Assembly (NCBI RefSeq): GCF_900112025.1
Contig: NZ_FOKL01000001.1
Coordinates: 484,762 to 548,761, forward strand
Reading direction: 5' to 3'
Source of the DNA: Janthinobacterium sp. 344
GTDB lineage: Bacteria > Pseudomonadota > Gammaproteobacteria > Burkholderiales > Burkholderiaceae_D
Length of the DNA stretch: 64,000 bases
This document shows positions 27,252 through 36,567 of the stretch, one piece after another. How positions within the stretch are numbered: the first letter of the stretch is position 1; every line of letters begins with the position of its first letter. Below the pieces are notes generated by a model. That model made no database searches, was not told the origin of the DNA, and saw nothing but the letters and a program-made list of their open reading frames with translations. The position numbers and the translations under genes are program-made.

Positions 27252-28169
27252 TCAGGCTTGCGCCTTGGCCAACTCCTCGGCAAAGAAGCGGTGGCCCATC
27301 TCTTCCAGGCCCAGGGTCTGCAGCACTTCCTGCAGGCGCTCGGTGGGACGCTGGCGCGGCAGGTTTTTGTAGCTGGCGATGATGAGCTCATTCTTCATCG
27401 AATGTTCCCAGCCCACCAGCTCCGTCACGCTGACCTGGTAGCCATGGGCTTCGAGCTGCAGGCAGCGCAGCACGTTGGTGATCTGGCTGCCGAACTCGCG
27501 CGTGTGCAGCGGGTGGCGCCACAGCTCCGTCAAGACATTCTTGCCCAGGCTCTTGCCCTTGTTCTTCTTCAGGACGGAGGCCACTTCCGCCTGGCAGCAT
27601 GGTACCAGCACCATGAATTTCGCCTTTTTCTTCAGCGCGAAGTGGATGGCGTCATCGGTGGCCGTATTGCACGCATGCAAGGCCGTGACGATGTCGATCT
27701 GCTGCGGCAGCAAGGTCGATTCCGTCGATTCGGCCACGGACAACGGTAAAAACGACATGCCGGGGAAGTTGAATTTCTTCGCCAGTTCCTGGGAGCGCTG
27801 CACCAGTTCTTCGCGCGTCTCGATGCCGTAGATGTGCGAACCGTCGTTGCCATTCTTGAAGAACAGGTCGTACAGGATGAAACCCAGGTAGGACTTGCCG
27901 GCGCCGTGGTCGACCAGCGACACGCCGGGGTGGTCCAGCTGCACTTCGCGCAGCAACGGCTCGATGAACTGCGTCAGGTGGTACACCTGCTTGAGCTTGC
28001 GGCGGCTGTCCTGGTTCATCTTGCCGTCGCGCGTCAGGATGTGCAATTCCTGCAGCAAGGCGACCGACTGGCCATCCTTAATCTCGGGCATGTTGCTGGC
28101 GGCCGTGATGACGTCTTTCGGCGCAGCGGCTGCGGTGGCGGCGGGTGCCGCGCCCTTAGCGCGCTTCAT
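27252..28169 (-). CDS. SAM-dependent methyltransferase (methyltransferase_32 type)
   Basis: A 305-residue protein with a class I SAM-binding core. Motif I is VDHGAGKSYLGFILYDL (about 86-102), followed by IYGIETREELVQRSQELAKKFNFPGMSFLP and a TALHACNTATDDAIHFALKKKAKFMVLVPCCQAEV segment, whose ALHACNTATD and PCCQ motifs typify the PF13679-like group. A low-complexity Ala/Lys N-terminus precedes it. The start at 28169 overlaps the end of iscX by 14 nt, so it is probably read from the isc transcript. Substrate unknown; eukaryotic relatives act on RNA or protein. Confidence 0.83.
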   Translation of the reverse strand: MKRAKGAAPAATAAAAPKDVITAASNMPEIKDGQSVALLQELHILTRDGKMNQDSRRKLKQVYHLTQFIEPLLREVQLDHPGVSLVDHGAGKSYLGFILYDLFFKNGNDGSHIYGIETREELVQRSQELAKKFNFPGMSFLPLSVAESTESTLLPQQIDIVTALHACNTATDDAIHFALKKKAKFMVLVPCCQAEVASVLKKNKGKSLGKNVLTELWRHPLHTREFGSQITNVLRCLQLEAHGYQVSVTELVGWEHSMKNELIIASYKNLPRQRPTERLQEVLQTLGLEEMGHRFFAEELAKAQA

Positions 28170-28362
28170 CGATCCACGCCATCTGTATCGCTTCGAGCAC
28201 TTTTTCGCCGCCGCGCGTGTGGTCATCGTCGAAGCCGTCCAGTTCCACCACCCAGTTGTGCAGGTCGGTGAAACGCACGGTCAGCGGATCAATGTCCGGA
28301 TGCGCGTCATACAGCGCTTCGGCGATCGCGTGTATGTCGGACCATTTCATCTTAGTTGCCAT
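28156..28362 (-). CDS. iscX: Fe-S cluster assembly protein IscX
   Basis: A 68-residue acidic protein, the usual last member of isc operons. It binds IscS and iron and tunes cluster assembly. The match is full length: MKWSDIHAIAEALYDAHPDIDPLTVRFTDLHNWVVELDGFDDD, with the acidic patch and a C-terminal helix (EKVLEAIQMAWIDEAR). It starts 1 nt after the fdx stop and overlaps the methyltransferase start, so translation is coupled on both sides. Confidence 0.95.
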   Translation of the reverse strand: MATKMKWSDIHAIAEALYDAHPDIDPLTVRFTDLHNWVVELDGFDDDHTRGGEKVLEAIQMAWIDEAR

Positions 28363-28363
28363 A

Positions 28364-28705
28364 TTAGTGGCTGCCTTCGCTGACCTGGTTGATCGTGTAT
28401 TTCGGGATTTCGACGACGAGGTCGGCCTCGGCCACGATGGATTGGCACGACAGGCGCGACACGGCTTCCAGGCCCCAGGCCTTGTCCAGCATGTCTTCTT
28501 CCAGTTCCGTCGCTTCGTTCAGCGATTCGATGCCCTCGCGCACCAGCACGTGGCAGGTGGTGCAGGCGCACGATTTTTCGCAGGCGTGCTCGATGTCGAT
28601 GTCGTTTTCCAGCAGGATGTCGCAGATGGACTTGCCGGCCGGGGCTTCGATGACGGCGCCGTCCGGGCAAAGCTTGGCGTGCGGCAGGATAACGATTTGT
28701 GGCAT
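28364..28705 (-). CDS. fdx: ISC-type [2Fe-2S] ferredoxin
   Basis: A 113-residue adrenodoxin-type ferredoxin that supplies electrons to cluster assembly on IscU. Cluster ligands are Cys42, Cys48, Cys51 and Cys87 (HACEKSCACTTCHV and RLSCQS). The extra Cys46 is also conserved in E. coli Fdx, where it contributes to function. The start at 28705 is the conserved MPQIVILPH; the frame is open upstream without homology. It lies 71 nt after hscA and 1 nt before iscX. Confidence 0.96.
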   Translation of the reverse strand: MPQIVILPHAKLCPDGAVIEAPAGKSICDILLENDIDIEHACEKSCACTTCHVLVREGIESLNEATELEEDMLDKAWGLEAVSRLSCQSIVAEADLVVEIPKYTINQVSEGSH

Positions 28706-28776
28706 GGTGTCTTCTTTCAGTCTGTCATTCGGGGCGCGGCCGCGGCGAGTGCCTGCGGCGCGCATGTCAATTATTC

Positions 28777-30657
<1,881 letters not shown>

Positions 30658-30750
30658 TGTATTCGTGCCTCGATTAATTTTTTGCGTGTTGCAGCAGATG
30701 CCTGGTGCGCATTATAAGACGCGCGCGTATCACACGCTCGCCACAGTCCC

Positions 30751-30872
30751 GAGTGTCGGACAGAAGCGCAGCGCGCGGCAGTGATTTGCGGCCGGGAAGC
30801 GCAACCGCACTCTGGTACGGCGGGCATCGCCGGCCGCGCAGCGCGACGCGCGGCAGCTGGTGTCCGGCACTC
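30751..30872 (-). repeat. Dispersed intergenic hairpin element, copy B (between hscB and hscA)
   Basis: Outer arms GAGTGTCGGACA (30751-30762) and TGTCCGGCACTC (30861-30872) pair over 12 bp with one G-U. Inside, GCGGCC pairs with GGCCGC, and the innermost CCGCAC-TCTG-GTACGG has one mismatch. The core matches copies A and C (GGGAAGCGCAACCG, GGGCATCGCCGGCC, GCGACGCG). The right arm abuts the hscB stop codon with no spacing. Confidence 0.85.
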
Positions 30873-31388
30873 TCAGGCCTCGATGGCCTCGTAGGCAAAA
30901 CGCACTTCCTCGCCGAATTTGTCGAGGAACATCAGGGCGCGCACGCTTTGCGCGGCATTCACGTAGTCGCCGCCATCGAGCTGGGCGGCCACCTGGGCCA
31001 GCAAGGCCTTGCGTTCGCCGCGCAGCTGGCGGTCCAGGGCGTCGAGCGCGTCGGCATCCTTGCCGGCACGCGCATCGCCCAATTCCTCGCGCCATTCCAT
31101 CTGCTGCATCAGGAAGCTGACCGGCATGGCCGTGTTCGACTCCGTCTGCAGGTCGACGCCATTGATCTCGCACAGGTACTGCGCGCGCTTTTGCGGGCTT
31201 TTCAGGGTCTGGTAGGCTTCATTGGCGCGCGTGGCCCACTGCATGGCGACGCGCTTTTCGGCGCTGCCGGCATTGATGAAGCGGTCGGGATGGACCTTGC
31301 CCTGCACGTCGCGGTAAGCCGCGTCGAGCGCATGCATGTCGAGCGCGAACTGCGCCGGCAACTGGAATAATTCGAAGTGGTTTTGCAT
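30873..31388 (-). CDS. hscB: Fe-S assembly co-chaperone HscB
   Basis: A 171-residue J-protein that brings IscU to HscA and stimulates its ATPase. The J-domain starts MQNHFELFQLPAQFALD and carries the HPD triad at residues 33-35 (KVHPDRF). The C-terminal helical domain that binds IscU follows (AMPVSFLMQQMEWREELGDA ... VRALMFLDKFGEEVRFAYEAIEA). The start at 31388 gives the standard length; upstream codons in frame lack homology. It is followed directly by hairpin element B. Confidence 0.96.
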   Translation of the reverse strand: MQNHFELFQLPAQFALDMHALDAAYRDVQGKVHPDRFINAGSAEKRVAMQWATRANEAYQTLKSPQKRAQYLCEINGVDLQTESNTAMPVSFLMQQMEWREELGDARAGKDADALDALDRQLRGERKALLAQVAAQLDGGDYVNAAQSVRALMFLDKFGEEVRFAYEAIEA

Positions 31389-31455
31389 AATTTGTCGGTG
31401 GTCGCTGTACCGCAATCGATGGGTACAGCGCACCGACCGGGGTCTTGCCAGCTGT

Positions 31456-31776
31456 TTAAATCCTGAACGATTCGCCGCAGCCGCAGGCGTCCTTCTCGTT
31501 CGGATTGTGGAACTTGAAGCCTTCATTCAAGCCTTCGCGCGCGAAATCGAGTTCCGTGCCATCGATGTAAGGCAGGCTTTTCGGGTCGACGAAGACCTTC
31601 ACGCCATGCGATTCGAAGACGCTGTCTTCGGCCGCCGCTTCATCGACATATTCGAGCTTGTAGGCCAGGCCCGAGCAGCCCGTGGTGCGCACGCCGAAGC
31701 GCAAGCCCATGCCCTTGCCGCGCCGTTCGATATAACGGTTGATGTGTTTCGCCGCTTTTTCGGTCAGTGTGATCAT
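31456..31776 (-). CDS. iscA: Fe-S cluster assembly protein IscA (A-type carrier)
   Basis: A 106-residue A-type carrier that transfers clusters to target proteins. The three conserved cysteines are Cys34 ([10 protein letters not shown]), Cys98 and Cys100 (DACGCGESF). [19 protein letters not shown] is also typical. The start at 31776 gives the expected length. It lies 51 nt after iscU and 67 nt before hscB in the isc operon. Confidence 0.97.
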   Translation of the reverse strand: MITLTEKAAKHINRYIERRGKGMGLRFGVRTTGCSGLAYKLEYVDEAAAEDSVFESHGVKVFVDPKSLPYIDGTELDFAREGLNEGFKFHNPNEKDACGCGESFRI

Positions 31777-31827
31777 GTATTTCTCCGCAACTGCCCCGGC
31801 CTTGCGGCCGGAGCGGGCTGCCAACGT

Positions 31828-32217
31828 TTAAGCTGCTACTGGATGGCGGGTCTGGTAATCCAGCACTGCCGCCTTGATGGCGTCTTCCGCCAGGATGGAG
31901 CAGTGGATCTTCACTGGCGGCAGGGCCAGTTCTTCGGCGATCTGCGTGTTCTTGATGGCCAGCGCCTGGTCCAGGGTCTTGCCCTTGACCCATTCGGTCA
32001 CCAGCGAGCTCGATGCGATGGCCGAACCGCAGCCGTAGGTCTTGAATTTCGCATCTTCGATCAGGCCATCGGCGCCGACCTTGATCTGCAGTTTCATCAC
32101 GTCGCCGCAGGCGGGCGCGCCCACCATGCCGGTGCCGATGGTTTCATCACCCTTGTCGAAAGCGCCCACGTTGCGCGGGTTTTCGTAGTGATCGAGTACT
32201 TTGTCCGAGTAAGCCAT
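31828..32217 (-). CDS. iscU: Fe-S cluster assembly scaffold IscU
   Basis: A 129-residue scaffold on which [2Fe-2S] clusters are built from IscS sulfur. Active cysteines are Cys37 (APACGDVM, with Asp39), Cys63 (TYGCGSAIAS) and Cys106 (VKIHCSIL). The HscA recognition motif LPPVK is intact at 99-103. The start has the conserved MAYSDKVLDHYENPRNVG. The gap to iscS upstream is 175 nt, enlarged by hairpin element C. Confidence 0.98.
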   Translation of the reverse strand: MAYSDKVLDHYENPRNVGAFDKGDETIGTGMVGAPACGDVMKLQIKVGADGLIEDAKFKTYGCGSAIASSSLVTEWVKGKTLDQALAIKNTQIAEELALPPVKIHCSILAEDAIKAAVLDYQTRHPVAA

Positions 32218-32272
32218 TTTGATGCTCCTTTAATATTCTTGCCGGCCCCGTTCACGAGGCAAATTGATCTTC

Positions 32273-32392
32273 AAGTGCCTGGAAAACCGTAGCGAGCGGC
32301 AGTGAGTTGTGGCCGAGAAGCGGAACTGTGCCGGGGCACAGTGAGCATCGCAGGCCGCAAATCGCGACGCGCAGTAGGTTTAACAGGTGCTT
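32273..32392 (-). repeat. Dispersed intergenic hairpin element, copy C (between iscS and iscU)
   Basis: Outer arms AAGTGCCTG (32273-32281) and CAGGTGCTT (32384-32392) pair over 9 bp with two G-U pairs. Inside, TTGTGGCC pairs with GGCCGCAA, and the innermost ACTGTGC-CGGG-GCACAGT is perfect. The core AAAACCGTAGCGAGCGG and GTGAGCATCGCAGGCC are identical or nearly so to copy A. The right arm touches the iscS stop codon. Confidence 0.87.
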
Positions 32393-33649
32393 TTAGTGGG
32401 CTGCCCATTGGATGGAGTTAATGTCGATTCCCTCTTTGAACATGTCCCACAGCGGCGACAGTTCGCGCAATTTGTGTACTTTCGATTTCAGCAGGTTCAC
32501 GGCGAAGTCGATGTCTTCCTCGGTCGAGAAGCGGCCGATGGTGAAGCGGATCGAGCTGTGCGCCAGTTCGTCACTGCGGCCCAGGGCGCGCAGCACGTAC
32601 GATGGTTCCAGGCTGGCCGAGGTGCAGGCCGAACCGGACGACACGGCGATATCCTTGATCGCCATGATCAGCGACTCGCCTTCGACGTAGTTGAAGCTGA
32701 CGTTCAGGTTGTGCGGCACGCGGTGGTCCATGTCGCCGTTGATGTAGACTTCTTCGATCTCCTGCAAGCCCTTGGCCAGGCGGTCGCGCAAGGCCTGGAT
32801 GCGGCCGATTTCGCTGTCCATCTCTTCCTTGGCGATGCGGAAGCTCTCGCCCATGCCGACGATCTGGTGCGTCGGCAGGGTGCCCGAACGCAGGCCGCGC
32901 TCGTGGCCGCCACCGTGCATCTGCGCTTCCAGGCGCACGCGCGGCTTGCGGCAGACGTACAGGGCGCCCACGCCTTTCGGGCCGTAGGTTTTGTGCGCCG
33001 TGAAGGTCATCAGGTCGACCTTGGTCTTTTGCAGGTCGATGACGACCTTGCCCGTCGCTTGCGCGGCGTCGCAATGGAAGATGATGCCTTTCGAGCGGCA
33101 GAACGCGCCGATCTCGTCGATCGGCTGGATCACGCCGATTTCGTTGTTCACCAGCATGACCGACACGAGGATGGTATCCGGGCGCACGGCCGCGGCCAGC
33201 TGCTCGACGGTGATCAGGCCGTTGTCCTGCGGTTCCAGGTAGGTCGCCTCGAAGCCGATGCGTTCCAGTTCGCGCACCGTGTCGAGCACCGATTTATGCT
33301 CGGTCTTGACGGTGATGATGTGCTTGCCCTTGGTCTTGTAGAACTGTGCCGCGCCCTTGATGGCCAGGTTGTTGCTTTCCGTCGCGCCGGAGGTCCAGAT
33401 GATTTCGCGCGGATCGGCGTTCACCAGGGCCGCCACGTGGCCGCGTGCCTCTTCCACGGCTTTTTCCGCCGTCCAGCCGTACATGTGGCTGCGCGATGCC
33501 GGATTGCCGAACTGCTCGCGCAGGTAGGGAATCATCTTGTCGGCGACGCGTGGATCGATCGGCGTCGTGGCCGAGTAATCCATGTAGATCGGGAAATGCG
33601 GTGCGGTTTCAAAGTGCACTTGGCCTACGTTTTTTTCTGGGGCGTTCAT
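32393..33649 (-). CDS. iscS: Cysteine desulfurase IscS
   Basis: A 418-residue PLP enzyme that takes sulfur from cysteine for Fe-S clusters and tRNA thiolation. The PLP lysine is Lys220 ([11 protein letters not shown]) and the persulfide Cys342 lies in [10 protein letters not shown]. The cofactor motif [11 protein letters not shown] and the C-terminal SIQWAAH are present. It is 14 residues longer than E. coli IscS because of an N-terminal extension. The ATG at 33649 has AGGAG six bases upstream; an in-frame start five codons earlier lacks support. It lies 40 nt after iscR. Confidence 0.97.
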   Translation of the reverse strand: MNAPEKNVGQVHFETAPHFPIYMDYSATTPIDPRVADKMIPYLREQFGNPASRSHMYGWTAEKAVEEARGHVAALVNADPREIIWTSGATESNNLAIKGAAQFYKTKGKHIITVKTEHKSVLDTVRELERIGFEATYLEPQDNGLITVEQLAAAVRPDTILVSVMLVNNEIGVIQPIDEIGAFCRSKGIIFHCDAAQATGKVVIDLQKTKVDLMTFTAHKTYGPKGVGALYVCRKPRVRLEAQMHGGGHERGLRSGTLPTHQIVGMGESFRIAKEEMDSEIGRIQALRDRLAKGLQEIEEVYINGDMDHRVPHNLNVSFNYVEGESLIMAIKDIAVSSGSACTSASLEPSYVLRALGRSDELAHSSIRFTIGRFSTEEDIDFAVNLLKSKVHKLRELSPLWDMFKEGIDINSIQWAAH

Positions 33650-33689
33650 CAATAACTCCTGCAATCAGCAACTGGTATTTTTGTCATTA

Positions 33690-34166
33690 TCAACCGAGGG
33701 CGGCGTGGTTACGGTGCATCACCATCACGCTTTGCTCGGCGTTCTTTTGTCTCTGCTGGTCGACCAGGTCCTGCAAGGACACAGAATCCAGATAATCGAC
33801 CATTTTTTCGTTGAGTGTGGACCACAATTCATGCGTCATGCAGCGCGCGCCCGTGGCCGCGTCGGCGCCGTGGCAATGTTCCTTGCCGCCGCACTGCGTG
33901 GCGTCGAGCGGTTCGTCGACGGCGATGATGATGTCGGCCACCGTCACCTTGTCGGCGCGGCGCGCCAGGCTGTAGCCGCCGCCCGGGCCGCGGATCGATT
34001 CGACGATCTCATGCCGGCGCAGCTTGCCGAACAGCTGTTCCAGGTAGGACAGGGAAATCGACTGGCGCTGGCTGATGCCGGACAAGGTGACCGGTCCCTT
34101 GCCCTGGCGCAGGGCAAGATCGATCATCGCTGTCACGGCAAAACGGCCTTTTGTAGTCAGACGCAT
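33690..34166 (-). CDS. iscR: Fe-S cluster-sensing regulator IscR
   Basis: A 158-residue Rrf2-family repressor/activator that represses the isc operon when loaded with a [2Fe-2S] cluster. The winged HTH covers MRLTTKGRFAVTAMIDLALR to GPGGGYSLAR. Cluster ligands are Cys92, Cys98, Cys109 and His112. The spacing between the second and third cysteine is five residues longer than in E. coli (Cys104, His107). It heads the operon, and an IscR type 1 box overlaps its promoter, predicting autorepression. Confidence 0.96.
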   Translation of the reverse strand: MRLTTKGRFAVTAMIDLALRQGKGPVTLSGISQRQSISLSYLEQLFGKLRRHEIVESIRGPGGGYSLARRADKVTVADIIIAVDEPLDATQCGGKEHCHGADAATGARCMTHELWSTLNEKMVDYLDSVSLQDLVDQQRQKNAEQSVMVMHRNHAALG

Positions 34167-34233
34167 ACATCCTCGGTCAACTGTTCAATAACTGGTTTAA
34201 AATATTGCGGCTTTTCAACTCCTCAAACCCCGA

Positions 34234-34282
34234 GTAGTTGAATGATTTAGTCAAGTATAACAAATTCGGCGGGGTTTGTCAG
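34234..34282 (-). promoter_or_regulatory. isc operon promoter overlapped by an IscR type 1 box
   Basis: On the minus strand CTGACA (34277-34282) and TATACT (34254-34259) are exactly 17 nt apart. A 25-nt site at 34234-34258, from ATACTTGACTAAATC through ATTCAACTAC, agrees with the E. coli type 1 IscR consensus as I recall it at 23 of 25 positions, and it overlaps the -10 box. Bound holo-IscR would block transcription of iscR and the isc genes behind it. Confidence 0.85.
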
Positions 34283-34392
34283 AGCGCCCCTCGATGACCA
34301 CAGGGCTGGCAGGGGCATGGCCGGCCGCGCCAGGCGCGGCGGCATCAGGAAAACAACAGGCGGGAAAGCACGGGCATGCGCAGCGTCGATTC

Positions 34393-34944
34393 TCAGCCCC
34401 GTAAAGCGCTTCGTACTTTCATCAGTTCAAAGCCCAGCAGGTTCAAGCCATCCCAGGTGGCGGGGTCGCCGATGCGCGGATTGTCCGACGCCAGGCCCAC
34501 GCCCCAGATGCGGTCGACGGGACTGGCTTCGACGATGACGCGCTCGCCCGTGCCCAGCAAAAACTTGCGCAGCGCCGCCTTTTGCGAAAACTTGGCGAAA
34601 TTCCCATCGAAAACGATGCCGGCCCGCGCCGCTTCCCATGCCTTGGCGTCAAAGTTCGCCACTTCGCGCCCCAGCTTCTTCACTTCCGACGGCCGCTCGG
34701 CCGCCACGATGCGCGCCTGGACTGAGGTGTCGCCGAACAGGGCCGCCTTTTGCGCCATCATGTAGTGCTCGGCAGTGGCATACGTCACGCCAGCCAGGCT
34801 GAACGGCGACGGAAACCACTGGCTGAAGCAGCTTTTATCAGGCACTTGCGGTTGCGCCGGCGTGTGGCCCCAGAAATACAGATAGTCGGGCACGCCGCCC
34901 GCCGCGATCCATTGCTTCAATTCTTCAACGTTACTGATTTGCAT
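34393..34944 (-). CDS. NADAR-family protein (YbiA-like)
   Basis: A 183-residue protein of the NADAR/DUF1768 superfamily (YbiA-like), whose members act on riboflavin-precursor N-glycosides or on ADP-ribose-linked metabolites. Family landmarks: LYFWGHTP, CFSQWFPSPFSLAGVTYATAEHYMMAQKAALFGD, WEAARAGIVFDGNFAKFSQKAALRKFLLGTGERVIVEASPVDRIWGVGL and NLLGFELMKVR. The ATG at 34944 is preferred to an upstream TTG because homology begins near it. It follows the uracil-glycosylase-like gene by 38 nt and is probably co-transcribed; a link to nucleotide damage is possible but unproven. Confidence 0.85.
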   Translation of the reverse strand: MQISNVEELKQWIAAGGVPDYLYFWGHTPAQPQVPDKSCFSQWFPSPFSLAGVTYATAEHYMMAQKAALFGDTSVQARIVAAERPSEVKKLGREVANFDAKAWEAARAGIVFDGNFAKFSQKAALRKFLLGTGERVIVEASPVDRIWGVGLASDNPRIGDPATWDGLNLLGFELMKVRSALRG

Positions 34945-34982
34945 ATTCCCCGGACTTCCGCCACACAGGCGCCAATTCAATG

Positions 34983-35762
34983 TCAAGCACGCAATAGGTG
35001 CATCGGGCCGAACAAGGCCTGCATGTCACGATTGCCGATAAAGGACAGATTATACGGATGTTCGGCCGTTACCTGCGGCAACATTGCCGCCACGGGCAGG
35101 CGTTTGATCAGCTCGGCAATCTTGCCCCACAGGACCAGTTGCGGCAAAGCGACTCCGTCCGGCTGCGCCAGCGCTTCCAGCACCACTTGCAGGAAAGGCA
35201 GCCAGCCGCGCGCATCCTGCACGGGCGGCACGTGGGCGCGGAACACCAGCGCCGCGTTGAGCAGCAAGAAACCCTGCTCCGTCATCTTGCGCTGCAGCTC
35301 GGGCAGGGTCTGGACGACGCCGCTGTCCGCCTGCAGCGCGGCGGCCGCCACGGGCGCCATGGCCGCGCCGGACGTGTCGCCCGCCTGCAGCTGGCCGTCG
35401 GCCACCAGCAGCATCTTCATGAAGTTGCGCAGGGAGGTGGCGCGGTTGACGGGCTTCGACAGCCCGGTCGCCGACCACAGGCTGCCCACGGCGCCATCCA
35501 TGAAGCACACGCCCGTGGCGCTGTCGGCGCGCGGATACGGCCCCTCGCCCACCAGCACATGGCGCACCTGCGCCAGCGGCAGGGCGAAGGCGGCGAACAA
35601 CCGGCCCTGCGTGGGCAGGTAATCGTCGGCGGCCAGCGCCGGCAAATAGGCGGGATCGGCCGCCATCACGGCGTGCAAGCCGCGCAGCAGGATGGGCCGC
35701 CAGGAAGCATGCGCCAGGGACAAGGCATCGGTGATGCTGGCAGGAACGGTTGTTGCGGTCAT
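34983..35762 (-). CDS. Uracil-DNA glycosylase-like protein with altered active-site motif
   Basis: A 259-residue protein with the family 1 uracil-DNA glycosylase pattern: a water-activating motif at 72-77, GFLLLNAALVF at 164-174, LVLWGKIAE at 209-217 and HPYNLSF at 235-241. In true UNG the first motif is GQDPYH, with the catalytic Asp; here it is GEGPYP, so Asp is Gly74 and the motif's His is Pro77. The HPS motif keeps its His (235) but reads HPYNLS instead of HPSPLS. A diverged glycosylase with changed substrate, or an inactive DNA-binding relative, are both possible. Confidence 0.72.
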   Translation of the reverse strand: MTATTVPASITDALSLAHASWRPILLRGLHAVMAADPAYLPALAADDYLPTQGRLFAAFALPLAQVRHVLVGEGPYPRADSATGVCFMDGAVGSLWSATGLSKPVNRATSLRNFMKMLLVADGQLQAGDTSGAAMAPVAAAALQADSGVVQTLPELQRKMTEQGFLLLNAALVFRAHVPPVQDARGWLPFLQVVLEALAQPDGVALPQLVLWGKIAELIKRLPVAAMLPQVTAEHPYNLSFIGNRDMQALFGPMHLLRA

Positions 35763-35844
35763 GGCGCGTCAGTAAAATATTTGGGCAAACGCAAATTGTA
35801 GCCTAACGGCAAGCGGGCATTGACTGCCCAAAATCAATTCCGCA

Positions 35845-35877
35845 TAAAAAAGCCCCGGCCTGCATGCTGGCCGGGGC
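35845..35877 (-). terminator. Rho-independent terminator of the maiA-fahA unit
   Basis: On the minus strand GCCCCGGCC (35869-35877) pairs with GGCCGGGGC (35852-35860) around loop AGCATGCA, followed by a run of T (35845-35851). It starts 26 nt after the maiA stop. Confidence 0.93.
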
Positions 35878-35902
35878 GGCTTACGTTTGATACGGCTCAA
35901 AC

Positions 35903-36553
35903 TTACTCGGCGTCAGGCTGCCGCGACGGATGGGCGGCGGCAAACGCCGGCAAGGCGGCGCAATGCGCATGGATGCGCGCCACGCGCGGGTACGGCGCCA
36001 GGTCAATGGCGAAGCGCTGCGCATTGAACACTTGCGGCACCAGGCAGCAGTCGGCCATCGTCGCCCTGTCGCCGTGGCAGAACAGGTTTTTACCCTCCGG
36101 GTCGCCCTGCGCCAGCAGCGCCTCGACGGCCGCCAGCCCTTCGGCCATCCAGTGGCGGTACCACTCCTGCTTGGCCTCGTCCGACAGCCCCAGGGTGTTT
36201 TTCAGGTACTTCAGCACGCGCAGATTCGTCAGCGGATGGGCGTCGCAGGCAATCGCCAGCGCCAGCGCACGCACGCGGGCACGGCCCAGCGCATCGGCCG
36301 GCAGCAGCGGCACGGCTGGCCGCGTCTCCTCAAGATACTCGAGCATGGCCAGCGACTGCGTCAAGATGGCGCCCTCGTCATCGAGCGCCGGCACCAGCGC
36401 CGACGGATTGACGGCGCGGTAGGCCGGCAGCAGCTGCTGGCCGCCATCCTGCAGCAGATGCACGGGGATGCTGTCGTAGGCGATGCCCTTCAAATTGAGG
36501 GCGATGCGCACGCGGTAGGCGGCCGAACTGCGAAAGTAGGTGTACAGCTTCAT
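35903..36553 (-). CDS. maiA: Maleylacetoacetate isomerase (zeta-class GST)
   Basis: A 216-residue glutathione-dependent cis-trans isomerase of tyrosine/homogentisate breakdown, converting maleylacetoacetate to fumarylacetoacetate. The thioredoxin-fold N-terminus has the zeta signature FRSSAAYRVRIALNLKG with the catalytic serines. The motif NPSALVPALDDEGAILTQSLAMLEYLEE follows, and the helical domain ends with CLVPQVFNAQRFAIDLAPYP. It lies 14 nt after fahA, the next enzyme in the pathway. Maleylpyruvate isomerase of the gentisate pathway is a close alternative that sequence alone does not exclude. Confidence 0.88.
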   Translation of the reverse strand: MKLYTYFRSSAAYRVRIALNLKGIAYDSIPVHLLQDGGQQLLPAYRAVNPSALVPALDDEGAILTQSLAMLEYLEETRPAVPLLPADALGRARVRALALAIACDAHPLTNLRVLKYLKNTLGLSDEAKQEWYRHWMAEGLAAVEALLAQGDPEGKNLFCHGDRATMADCCLVPQVFNAQRFAIDLAPYPRVARIHAHCAALPAFAAAHPSRQPDAE

Positions 36554-36567
36554 GGGGCGCCCTCCCC

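Noticed and set aside
28156-28169. iscX/methyltransferase overlap as a sequencing frameshift
   Set aside because: Both proteins are complete with their expected termini; a 14-nt overlap is a normal operon junction.
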